A DNA stretch of 20,752 nt from a virus. How positions within the stretch are numbered: the first letter of the stretch is position 1; each line of letters begins with the position of its first letter. Below the pieces are notes generated by a model. That model saw nothing but the letters and a program-made list of their open reading frames with translations. It searched no databases and was not told the origin of the DNA. Below are positions 14,716 to 20,752 of the stretch, one piece after another. A program made the position numbers and the translations under genes. Where the stretch lies: the IMG/VR virus record IMGVR_UViG_3300000576_000017, positions 1-20,752 of that record; one strand, given 5' to 3'.

Positions 14716-14744
14716 ATTATATAATACTTTTTATCCGAAGTCAA
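14716..14744 (-). promoter_or_regulatory. Promoter for the clamp/dpdA operon
   Basis: TTGACT (14739-14744) and TATAAT (14716-14721) are 17 bp apart on the minus strand. The -35 box lies in the last codons of the polymerase C-terminal gene. The clamp start at 14689 is 27 bp beyond the -10 box. Confidence 0.85.
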
Positions 14745-15747
14745 ACAAACTTTCCATGTGTTCTACTTCGGGTGATGTTCTTGATAAATCCCACCCAAGA
14801 ATTGAAAGTAGATTTTCAATTTTTTTGTCAACCACTGTTTGCATCATTGCATCTTCATCAAACGGAAGCTTCGTGAACCATTCTGGCAAATGTGTCTCGT
14901 CCACTGGATATGCAACACTTGACATTCTCAAATCATTATTCTCTTTTAGTGGACACACAACGATCTTCTGTCCATCTACAATTCTACTGCTATGTCTGTC
15001 ATGATACCTTTCTCTTAACGTGTTCCAGTTGATACTAGCCATAACATGTCCAGGTATAGTAGGCTTGGCTATTTTTCCATGTGTTGCTCTCTTTTTCAGA
15101 TAATTTTCTAACACACTGCCATACTTGCTCAAGTTATTAACTGCTTTTGGTGATCCTTTTTCCCATGGTTTCTTTCTTGAAAAAGTGCTTTTGAACGTTC
15201 TGATAAACTCAATAACTTCGTCTTCTGATCTATTAGTAAGTACCAATTCAAGCACTTGCTTCAAAAATTCTTGTACAACTTTTGGTGTGTCACTTCTGCG
15301 AAGGTCCAATCCAGTTATTTTCATCTTACCTGGCTTACCATCAACATCTTTTCTCTGGCCTTCGTCGTCATATACCATTATAGCATAGCGCTTTTTCTTT
15401 ATGAATAAGCCTGTTTCGCCAACTACTTCTCTTGCAGACTTTATCACCTTACCTCTTTCTAATGGTACGTTAAAAGTCTCAAGCATAAATTGTGGGAAAG
15501 TACTACTAACTTCTGCTGATACGGTGTCATATAGTTCTATAACTGTGTCTTTATCCCATACTATTTCACCATTGTCAATTTCCTTGCTCAAAACAGAATA
15601 CGCAGAAAAGTAAACTGAGTTGTGCACTAAAATATCATTAGCAAAAAAATAAGGATCATCATTCGCAACACCTATATCATATACATACTCATCATCAAAA
15701 TCATCTAATCTCTCAACACCAACCACTTCACTTACTTTAACATCCAT
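14731..15747 (-). CDS. polB: DNA polymerase B, C-terminal half, preceded by C-intein
   Basis: The 338-residue product starts with a 43-residue C-intein (YVYDIGVANDDPYFFANDIL, ending VHN). The C-extein begins SVYFSAY, the second half of polymerase motif C. This part also holds KKKRYAIMVYDDEG (the conserved KKxY-type motif of family B) and the thumb domain. The tail ESLFDFG resembles the clamp-binding C-terminal peptide of RB69/T4 polymerase (SLFDMFDF). GGAGG lies ten bases before the ATG at 15747, so the half is translated on its own. After trans-splicing, 295 residues would be joined to the N-terminal half to give a polymerase of about 974 residues. Alone it lacks the exonuclease, fingers and most of the palm. 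Confidence 0.93.
   Translation of the reverse strand: MDVKVSEVVGVERLDDFDDEYVYDIGVANDDPYFFANDILVHNSVYFSAYSVLSKEIDNGEIVWDKDTVIELYDTVSAEVSSTFPQFMLETFNVPLERGKVIKSAREVVGETGLFIKKKRYAIMVYDDEGQRKDVDGKPGKMKITGLDLRRSDTPKVVQEFLKQVLELVLTNRSEDEVIEFIRTFKSTFSRKKPWEKGSPKAVNNLSKYGSVLENYLKKRATHGKIAKPTIPGHVMASINWNTLRERYHDRHSSRIVDGQKIVVCPLKENNDLRMSSVAYPVDETHLPEWFTKLPFDEDAMMQTVVDKKIENLLSILGWDLSRTSPEVEHMESLFDFG
15619..15747 (-). other. C-intein (blocks F and G) of split PolB intein
   Basis: The 43 residues contain block F (EYVYDIGVANDDPYFFAND) and block G (ILVHN). The terminal Asn and the preceding His are the residues needed for Asn cyclisation. The next residue, Ser, is the +1 nucleophile. Confidence 0.95.
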
Positions 15748-15826
15748 TTCTTACAATCCTCCAGTACTGTTGCGTTATGTAATCAAACAGCAGTTCTATT
15801 TCTTCTTTTTCTTCGTCTGTATATGG
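15748..15826 (-). other. Spacer between split polymerase genes
   Basis: The 79-bp spacer holds the GGAGG site (15758-15762) of the downstream half. In the N-intein frame, directly after its TAA, 28 further codons are open and encode a charged, helical-looking peptide (YTDEEKEEIELLFDYITQQY and a short basic end). This could be a remnant of a former intein middle domain or of an inserted gene. The C-intein lies in another frame, with a TAA just before its ATG. Confidence 0.5.
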
Positions 15827-18244
15827 TTATGTTGACGTGTCGCTATCAACTATTGTTATTACTAAATCTCCTTGTTTTATTTCACTAGGTTTTTTCTCTA
15901 TTAAGCGACCATCTTGCATTATCATCACACTGTGATCATCAGTAACCACAACTGACTTTCCGTTAGAAGTTGTTACTCTATACCGTGCTTTGTTTTTTAC
16001 TTTGTGTCGGTATACATAGTTGTAATTAACAAAGTTCAAGACACCACTTGACCCAGTATGTGCTATTTTTATATCGCTGTTAAGAGAGTATTCTTTACCA
16101 TTGCTCTCCCAGTATTCATTCCCCTGCAAGAACAGCTCTTCTATAGTGGTATTTTGCACAGTCCCATTATCACGTGATATTCTTATCAATGAATCATGTG
16201 CAACCGAATCAGTATCTCCTGCGACGCACGCCCTTCCTTCATGGTCATACGATCCGTCAAGTATCTCATTGGTCTTTGCGGCCATATGTTTTGTTATACT
16301 TCTACCTGTTAATGTCGTACTCTGACCTATCCTTTTATCATAAAATCTACAATGAACATTCAATAGTCCGCCATAAACTGAGTTCAGAGAAATCTTACGA
16401 ACAAGCTGCCTCTTATCCCAAAAACTAACGAGCTTATTAAGTGTGTCGACATCTTGGTGTTTAACCAACCCATCACTAATACACAAACTATGTGCTGTTA
16501 AATAAGATTCGAGGTCTTCGGTGTTCTTTAGTGCATCCACAGAAAAGACTTCACCAATTGAATATCCATCTACAGTACCTTCTTCAGTTGGTGTAAAAGT
16601 CAAGTTGTTGTCAAGCTGAATACCGTTAACCAAACTTTCGTAATCTTTTTTAACTCTTTGCATCAGTTGTCGTTCAGAGTACCATCGTGTAAGAAGCGCT
16701 GGAATTATACCCTCTTGATCTGTCTTGAATATTGTTCCGTTGGCAGTTATGCACCAATTGTTATTTTTATTAAATACTAACTGACGAAGCTCAGCGCCAC
16801 TTAATTGAATACTTTGATTGTCTTCCATATCCAAAGTTAGATTTGCAACGTTATCAGCATCGTAAAAGTATTCCATTTCTAACACATTAAACCTGTCGTT
16901 CCACCATTCGGTCATGAACCGTTTAGCACCAGGTTGACTTACCCATTTTAATATCTCAGTGTCCGTCTCTGTTGTTCGTATTTGACCAACAATAGTCTCA
17001 GGGCTCATGTTACATGCTCTGATAACAGATGGATACAGACTGTTTAAGTCTGCTGATCCAATCCACTTGTGTAAACCTTTCTTGGGCGTCTGAACCCATC
17101 CTCCTGCTGCTTTGTCTTCAAGGTCAGCGAACTCTTCATCAAACACACTATGTTCGTTCTTTTTATATGATTTGTCTGGTACTCGCAAACCTTTGCTGTG
17201 AGCTTCGCAAATAATTGCGTTCTCTGTTACAGCAACTGCACCCATTGCGGCTGGAAGTAGCACACACGCACTATGTGCAATTGTTATAGCAAGTTCAATG
17301 TACTGAAGCTTTTTGTCTATGCGATCAAGCAATAAAGTATCTTGAATGTTATATTCTATGAACTTCTGAAAGTCATTGTGATACAACTCATCAAGTGTTC
17401 CATCGTACTCTACTTTCTTTTCACCAAGTTCAGCTTCAGCAATATTATCTAATGAATAGCTGTGTCGCTCTTCATATGTAAACTTTTTATATAGCTGCAA
17501 GTAGTCAAAGTGAATACGCCCAGTTAGATCATACGTCTCTGCGGTCTTTCCACCTCTCAGATATTCTCGCTTTGAAGGAAGTTGACCCCACAAACACAAC
17601 TTTCGGCTTTCATTTCTTCCGAGTATTTTGAATATGCGATTCACCGTGTATGGGATATCATACCCTTCGCTGTTCCACCCACTGATAATATCAGCATCTT
17701 CAACTAATAGCAGAAAAGACTGCAATAGCTCTGATTCACTTTCGCAGATGATAGTATTTCCAACAGTACATGCAATCTGTTGTGCTTGTTCTTTTGTGAC
17801 TGTATCTGGTGCCAATGCAAGACATACAGTTTGATTCAACCACTGTAAATGAACAGCAACTGATATAATTGGGTTATTTGCGTCTTCTGGATCGCTGTAA
17901 CCTAGCTCTTGGTCAAACGCAGTCTCAATGTCAAAGAATAAGTTGTTCGTGACTGGTGTATTTTTGTTTAAGTAATGTGCTTCAAGTACTTTATTAAGTG
18001 GCTTGATATCACTTTCAAATTTTTGTTTGTGTGAGTGGATTCGTTTAAGTTGTTTGAACTCTTTATCAGTATTGCACGTTATACGAGATAGCGAGTCTCC
18101 GTATATGCTCTTGTGTCTTCCATTTGGGTCTTTGGTGTAAAATTCATATACAGCGGGATAGTCAATGAAAACTCTTTTTCCGTTGACTCTTTCTACTACC
18201 TTTACAACCGATTCATTTGGTGCATATATTGCATCTACGTACAT
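15827..18244 (-). CDS. polB: DNA polymerase B, N-terminal half fused to N-intein
   Basis: The 805-residue product contains the proofreading exonuclease and the first part of the polymerase of a T4/RB69-like family B enzyme. Exo I is LFFDIETAFD (Asp105, Glu107), Exo II ISGWNSEGYDIPY (Asp196), and Exo III EYNIQDTLLLD (Asp302). Polymerase motif A is DLNSLYPSVIR (399-409) and motif B RKISLNSVYGG (616-626). Motif C starts AGDTD and is interrupted by the N-intein at residue 680. The ATG at 18244 is chosen because AAGGAG lies just upstream. An in-frame ATG at 18265 overlaps the previous gene and has no such site. It should replicate the phage genome once joined to the half at 14731. Confidence 0.95.
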   Translation of the reverse strand: MYVDAIYAPNESVVKVVERVNGKRVFIDYPAVYEFYTKDPNGRHKSIYGDSLSRITCNTDKEFKQLKRIHSHKQKFESDIKPLNKVLEAHYLNKNTPVTNNLFFDIETAFDQELGYSDPEDANNPIISVAVHLQWLNQTVCLALAPDTVTKEQAQQIACTVGNTIICESESELLQSFLLLVEDADIISGWNSEGYDIPYTVNRIFKILGRNESRKLCLWGQLPSKREYLRGGKTAETYDLTGRIHFDYLQLYKKFTYEERHSYSLDNIAEAELGEKKVEYDGTLDELYHNDFQKFIEYNIQDTLLLDRIDKKLQYIELAITIAHSACVLLPAAMGAVAVTENAIICEAHSKGLRVPDKSYKKNEHSVFDEEFADLEDKAAGGWVQTPKKGLHKWIGSADLNSLYPSVIRACNMSPETIVGQIRTTETDTEILKWVSQPGAKRFMTEWWNDRFNVLEMEYFYDADNVANLTLDMEDNQSIQLSGAELRQLVFNKNNNWCITANGTIFKTDQEGIIPALLTRWYSERQLMQRVKKDYESLVNGIQLDNNLTFTPTEEGTVDGYSIGEVFSVDALKNTEDLESYLTAHSLCISDGLVKHQDVDTLNKLVSFWDKRQLVRKISLNSVYGGLLNVHCRFYDKRIGQSTTLTGRSITKHMAAKTNEILDGSYDHEGRACVAGDTDSVAHDSLIRISRDNGTVQNTTIEELFLQGNEYWESNGKEYSLNSDIKIAHTGSSGVLNFVNYNYVYRHKVKNKARYRVTTSNGKSVVVTDDHSVMIMQDGRLIEKKPSEIKQGDLVITIVDSDTST
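15830..16207 (-). other. N-intein (blocks A and B) of split PolB intein
   Basis: The 126 residues begin with Ser1 (SVAHDSLIRIS, block A) right after the polymerase GDTD. Block B is RYRVTTSNGKSVVVTDDHSV, with the TxxH motif TDDH at intein residues 89-92. No endonuclease domain is present. The end (EIKQGDLVITIVDSDTST) is where natural split inteins usually break. Confidence 0.95.
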
Positions 18245-18877
18245 TAATTCTCCTTTGCTGCGCATTGATATTCTAATTCAAGTCTGGTTCTGATAGTATC
18301 ACCCCATCCCTGCTCATTCAGCTTAGACAACATTGCTTTTTCTGTAACTGTTCTTCTAGTGGTTGCATAAGTTCTGGGTAGTCGTCTTACAAAATTTGGA
18401 AACTATAGTCTGCCTTCCTTTCACCTTTATCTGCAAGTGCCCCGATATTCCTTTTTTACACACCACGAATCCTAAACTATTCAAGCGTGTGTTCTGGTGG
18501 TAAGTCTCTTTTTGCTTTCTCAACAGTGAACGACTGCTGAGCCACAGCTCTTGTGGTTTTCTGCGTGATTCTGATAATTTCTAGAACCTCCAGTTTCAAT
18601 GTTAATTAGTCCAAGACCTAATATATCAGATATCCAATAATGGCCCTCAGATTTATCTTTGTATGATATGCATAGTCTGCCACTAATTCCTTTGTAGTGT
18701 AGTGGCTTTTTGTTATCCCCGTGCCAATTTGTTGGTTTCCCCCCTTGGCGCTGAATGTGAATTACTCACTTTATGATGGTATTCCCCAGTGAAATAGACA
18801 TCTGTTATCTCAAATTCACTAGGCTTACGCATCAACACTTCAGCCATTGCAGTGTCAAACAGCTCCTTTGCGTTTTT
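18244..18877 (-). pseudogene. Frameshifted gene upstream of the polymerase
   Basis: Coding-like sequence runs from an ATG at 18877 (MKNAKELFDTAMAEVLMRKP) to a TAA at 18244 that overlaps the polymerase ATG (TAATG), but it changes frame at least four times. The first change is at a G6 run (18739-18744). Dropping one G continues the protein with PTNWHGDNKKPLHYKGISGR. Later pieces contain QQSFTVEKAKRDLPPEHTL (stop at 18477), LGFVVCKKGISGHLQIKVKG (stop at 18356), and LPRTYATTRRTVTEKAMLSK up to the final stop. The conceptual product is about 210 residues and contains KGISG twice, so it may hold a duplicated domain. I do not recognise it. Either the gene is dead, or this stretch has sequencing indels. 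Confidence 0.7.
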
Positions 18878-18896
18878 CATACTCTTTATCTTTCGT

Positions 18897-19178
18897 CTAA
18901 GGTTTTGGTTCACCTAGATTTAAGGTTGTTAGGATATCTTCAAGCTCTTCAAACTTTCTACGTTCGTCAGCAAGATTATTTTTGTGTGCGGTTTTGACTG
19001 CTTTCTTCAGAACACCTGGGGTGATGCCCATCTCTTCAGCGATAGCTTTTATAGTATCATTCAAGCCGCTTTGTAGATCATCAATCTCTTGATATACAGT
19101 GCAACCTTCACGCACTAGCTCTTTTAGTCTGCGTACATCATCAGCATTATAGTGGCGAATATGAGATTTGTCTGTCAT
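18897..19178 (-). CDS. dsbA: DsbA-like double-stranded DNA-binding protein
   Basis: The 93-residue product resembles T4 DsbA, a small helical protein that binds double-stranded DNA, including late promoter regions. The central GLNDTIKAIAEEMGITPGVL is followed by KTAHKNNLADERRKFEELED, which lines up by eye with the T4 region containing YHKDNRDVFEAETEEVVEL. The length matches (T4 DsbA has 89 residues). The ATG at 19178 has AAGGAG at good spacing, and a promoter lies at 19207-19235. The role in this phage may be transcription control or genome organisation. Confidence 0.75.
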   Translation of the reverse strand: MTDKSHIRHYNADDVRRLKELVREGCTVYQEIDDLQSGLNDTIKAIAEEMGITPGVLKKAVKTAHKNNLADERRKFEELEDILTTLNLGEPKP

Positions 19179-19206
19179 TCGTTCTCCTTTTTAGTGTTGT
19201 CTGAAT

Positions 19207-19235
19207 ACTGTATCAAACAACAGAGGAGATGTCAA
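19207..19235 (-). promoter_or_regulatory. Promoter for the dsbA-polB segment
   Basis: TTGACA (19230-19235) and TACAGT (19207-19212) are 17 bp apart on the minus strand. It starts a few bases after the stop of the preceding gene and would drive dsbA, the frameshifted gene and the split polymerase. Confidence 0.72.
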
Positions 19236-19238
19236 CAG

Positions 19239-19529
19239 TTAATCTCTAATTAATTCAATTTCAAAGTCTTGCGTAATTACTCCGGACAAAGAACTTACAA
19301 TCTGGTCTAGGTCATCGTATGAAGTATCATCATCTACTTTCATCTCATATATAACTTCTGATTGTTCTTCATACATTGATATTGCAACACTATCATCGGC
19401 CAATTCGCCGTCTTCATGATATGCACTCGTTAAATGAATATCTGTTATTTCACTTACAATTTCATACACCTGATCTATTTCTTGATCACTGAGTTGTGAT
19501 TCTGTTGTTATTCTGATATAACGTTGCAT
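19239..19529 (-). CDS. Acidic hypothetical protein
   Basis: The 96-residue product is strongly acidic, with only a few basic residues. It starts MQRYIRITTESQLSDQEIDQ and has a likely strand-helix-strand layout (two halves, each with a helix such as DQEIDQVYEIVSEITDI and SYDDLDQIVSSLSGVI). GAGG lies about eight bases before the ATG at 19529. The ATG overlaps the stop of a short upstream reading frame (TAATG). The acidity could mean DNA mimicry or binding to a basic partner, but this is a guess. No family is recognised. Confidence 0.75.
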   Translation of the reverse strand: MQRYIRITTESQLSDQEIDQVYEIVSEITDIHLTSAYHEDGELADDSVAISMYEEQSEVIYEMKVDDDTSYDDLDQIVSSLSGVITQDFEIELIRD

Positions 19530-19646
19530 TATTTTACCTCTATCCAGTTCAAGGAGCTGTACACAGTTGTGGTTTGGTTTGTTAGACGTTGTGCTTGTAC
19601 TACGAAGACCAAACTGTCTGTTGCATCGAAATTTTGGTCAACTACC
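19530..19646 (-). pseudogene. Coding-like frame without a start
   Basis: An open minus frame of 38 codons ends in a TAA that overlaps the ATG of the next gene. It reads VVDQNFDATDSLVFVVQAQR, continues with a Thr-rich section, and ends YSSLNWIEVK. A TAG lies right before it, and no ATG or GTG occurs within it. In the same frame beyond that TAG, a short coding-like stretch (GASLRIFSS) continues upstream. It is probably the tail of a small gene broken by a stop or indel. It may also relate to the 58-residue gene just upstream, which ends in the hairpin at 19645-19667. Confidence 0.45.
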
Positions 19647-19667
19647 TAAGAACTAAAGATTCTTAGG
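19645..19667 (-). repeat. Hairpin over the stop codon of the 58-residue gene
   Basis: CCTAAGAA and TTCTTAGG form a perfect 8-bp stem with a 7-nt loop. The TAA stop of the upstream gene is inside the 5' arm. No U-tract follows, so this is not a classical terminator. Confidence 0.55.
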
Positions 19668-19839
19668 CTTGCTCCATTCCCACATCAACAGAACCATCTT
19701 CTAGTTCAATCAAATGGTGAACCACAGCGTTCACTGCATACTCAAATCTCGTGTTACCAGCTTGCTCTCTATCATCAGATGCCAGGTCAAGCTTGGTTTT
19801 TTGTCTGTCTTCTTTTGTTGGTAAACTAGAAATAGCCAT
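19663..19839 (-). CDS. Small hypothetical protein (58 residues)
   Basis: The ATG at 19839 lies one base after the stop of the upstream gene. The product begins MAISSLPTKEDRQKTKLDLA and continues with a helical, acidic section (RFEYAVNAVVHHLIELEDGS). The composition and tight spacing support a real gene. No family is recognised. Its stop codon is inside a hairpin, after which coding-like sequence continues in another frame. Confidence 0.7.
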   Translation of the reverse strand: MAISSLPTKEDRQKTKLDLASDDREQAGNTRFEYAVNAVVHHLIELEDGSVDVGMEQA

Positions 19840-19840
19840 C

Positions 19841-20278
19841 TTAGAAACTCAACAATACTCTATCAATGTGTCCAAGGCCTGTTATATCATCAGTTGGAGA
19901 AGGTTCAGGTATGTAATCTCTATTTAGCACTGCACGCAAGTAAACAAAATTGCCAAAAAATGAAAAAGCCCTTGTTCCAGTATCTCCTATGTCTCCACTT
20001 GGATCAGCAGGATCTTCAGGAAATCTAACAAATGGCGATATAACAGCGGAAAATGAGTTTAAATTAATAAAAAACCAATCTTCTTCTTTTGGGTCAACTT
20101 CCAGTGTACCTTGAAGTCCGAACTCACCTGTGAAATTACTATATATAACTTGAACAGTATGAAGTCCATCTGTTCTTCCATAGTAACCATCTGCTCTAAT
20201 CGGTTCTCCAACCAAGCTGTGATTTCTTCCAGTATTGCTCATCATAACAACACTTTTTCTGGATGGTGTCATAGACAT
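19841..20278 (-). CDS. Hypothetical protein, possible virion component
   Basis: The 145-residue product has a strand-rich composition: YYGRTDGLHTVQVIYSNFTG, GLQGTLEVDPKEEDWFFINL, FVRFPEDPADPSGDIGDTGT, and AFSFFGNFVYLRAVLNRDYI. The pattern of a GRTDG-type start, a beta sandwich core, and the phrase FSFFGNFVYLRAV recalls proteins I believe are common in marine T4-like phages. Those are usually annotated as hypothetical and sometimes as structural. The start at 20278 follows the upstream stop by one base. A second Met two codons later is an alternative. No strong Shine-Dalgarno site is visible, so coupling is likely. Confidence 0.78.
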   Translation of the reverse strand: MSMTPSRKSVVMMSNTGRNHSLVGEPIRADGYYGRTDGLHTVQVIYSNFTGEFGLQGTLEVDPKEEDWFFINLNSFSAVISPFVRFPEDPADPSGDIGDTGTRAFSFFGNFVYLRAVLNRDYIPEPSPTDDITGLGHIDRVLLSF

Positions 20279-20279
20279 A

Positions 20280-20453
20280 TTATTCTTCTGTTCCTTTGAT
20301 TACTTCAGTCACACAACCTTCACCGACTAGCTCACCAACGATTCCTTCAAGGTCTGAAATTAAAGTATCAGTTACTTTTTGTTCTGCATCTTGTGAATCT
20401 TTAACAAGCTGTGAAACTTTTATTACTATCAATTCTTCTGCTACTTTTGCCAT
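20280..20453 (-). CDS. Small hypothetical protein (57 residues)
   Basis: The ATG at 20453 (MAKVAEELIVIKVSQLVKDS) has AGGAG upstream. The frame extends to 20501, but that part lies inside the upstream gene and lacks a ribosome site. The protein is helical in the middle (LVKDSQDAEQKVTDTLISDL), followed by EGIVGELVGEGCVTEVI. The function is unknown. It sits between a membrane protein and a likely structural-type protein in one unit. Confidence 0.75.
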   Translation of the reverse strand: MAKVAEELIVIKVSQLVKDSQDAEQKVTDTLISDLEGIVGELVGEGCVTEVIKGTEE

Positions 20454-20463
20454 TATTTCTCTC

Positions 20464-20697
20464 CTAATTTTTCCAAGTCGCAAGACCCATATATGCACCA
20501 ACCAAAGAAATGAACCCTGATATTGCTATTATTAAAACACTATTAAATTCACTTAAGTCTCCAGCTCTGCCAGTAACTGCCACAACAATAACTAGTAAAA
20601 CCAAAACCATAGCAAACACCAGAGAAATCTTTGCAATCTGTCTTCTGTGCTTCCATTTTCTGGATGTTAATTCTTCGTTGAAGTTTTCTTCTTGCAT
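20464..20697 (-). CDS. Two-helix membrane protein, holin-like
   Basis: The 77-residue product has two hydrophobic segments, about residues 24-42 (ISLVFAMVLVLLVIVVAV) and 53-72 (SVLIIAISGFISLVGAYMGL). A charged N-terminus (SRKWKHRRQ) suggests that this end stays in the cytoplasm, giving a hairpin with both ends inside. Size and topology fit small phage membrane proteins, including some holins, but no lysis gene is nearby. The ATG at 20697 lacks a clear Shine-Dalgarno site, and the frame stays open to the right edge, so a longer form starting outside the window is possible. Confidence 0.72.
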   Translation of the reverse strand: MQEENFNEELTSRKWKHRRQIAKISLVFAMVLVLLVIVVAVTGRAGDLSEFNSVLIIAISGFISLVGAYMGLATWKN

Positions 20698-20705
20698 TCT
20701 ATTAT

Positions 20706-20752
20706 TTACCCAGAATAACTTTTTATGGGTAGCAAAAACAATAATGGGGCCA
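20706..20752 (-). CDS. Possible 3' end of a gene entering from the right
   Basis: A minus frame is open from the window edge to a TAA at 20706-20708, giving 14-15 residues (ending FLLPIKSYSG). The stop lies 8 bp before the next ATG, as expected for a packed operon. The piece is too short to identify. Confidence 0.3.
   Translation of the reverse strand, partial: APLLFLLPIKSYSG

Noticed and set aside
18244-18877. The broken gene as a Vsr-like homing endonuclease linked to the split intein
   Set aside because: The phrase LSKLNEQGW followed by a charged end loosely recalls Vsr-type endings, but no catalytic residues could be placed and the frame is too damaged to judge.
19561-19640. Possible tRNA or structured RNA around the GACCAAA/TTTGGTC inverted repeat
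   Set aside because: No cloverleaf, anticodon arm or T-loop could be formed, and the sequence reads as protein in one minus frame.
1-20752. CRISPR arrays, insertion sequences, attachment sites
   Set aside because: No regularly spaced direct repeats, transposase genes or terminal inverted repeats were seen.

Overview
The window looks like the replication and nucleotide-metabolism part of a tailed, T4-like (myovirus-type) phage genome, probably marine. The evidence is a family B DNA polymerase with RB69/T4-style motifs, a gp45-like sliding clamp, a DsbA-like DNA-binding protein, an RNase H-like 5'-3' exonuclease, dCMP deaminase, dihydrofolate reductase, glutaredoxin, a phage-type peptide deformylase, and many short, tightly packed genes of unknown function. 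Nearly every gene is on the minus strand. The sigma70-type promoters (TTGACA, mostly 17 bp, TATAAT-like) and AGGAG ribosome sites suggest a proteobacterial host, but the host cannot be named from the sequence.

Layout, left to right. 1-276: partial minus-strand gene. 301-846: dihydrofolate reductase, the only convincing plus-strand gene. 870-2314: two small unknown proteins and an HNH endonuclease. 2378-4915: a HExxH/VWA metallopeptidase-like protein and a MoxR-type AAA+ ATPase, each with its own near-consensus promoter and with a strong terminator between them. 4991-5245: a gap with promoters and a broken small reading frame. 5246-14689: a long run of overlapping genes, read from right to left: clamp, DpdA-like transglycosylase, glycosyltransferase, unknown, peptide deformylase, QueD-like, unknown, dCMP deaminase, small membrane protein, QueE-like radical SAM protein, unknown repeat protein, exonuclease, small unknown, glutaredoxin, unknown. 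14731-18244: the DNA polymerase, in two genes. 18244-18877: a multiply frameshifted gene. 18897-20752: dsbA-like gene and small genes, including a two-helix membrane protein and a likely structural-type protein.

The most striking feature is that the DNA polymerase is encoded as two separate genes joined by a split intein. The first gene ends in a 126-residue N-intein that interrupts polymerase motif C exactly after GDTD. The second begins with a 43-residue C-intein ending in HN, followed by Ser-Val-Tyr, which would restore GDTDS. Neither half alone has a complete palm active site, so protein trans-splicing appears essential to make the replicative polymerase.

A second theme is DNA base modification. 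A DpdA-like transglycosylase with QueE-like and QueD-like enzymes in the same transcription unit suggests that the phage replaces guanine in its DNA with a 7-deazaguanine derivative. A glycosyltransferase translationally coupled to DpdA raises the possibility of further decoration. QueC, FolE and other pathway members are not in the window. Three stretches between genes (5074-5216, 18244-18877, 19530-19662) hold coding-like sequence broken by frameshifts or stops. They may be decaying genes or sequence errors.
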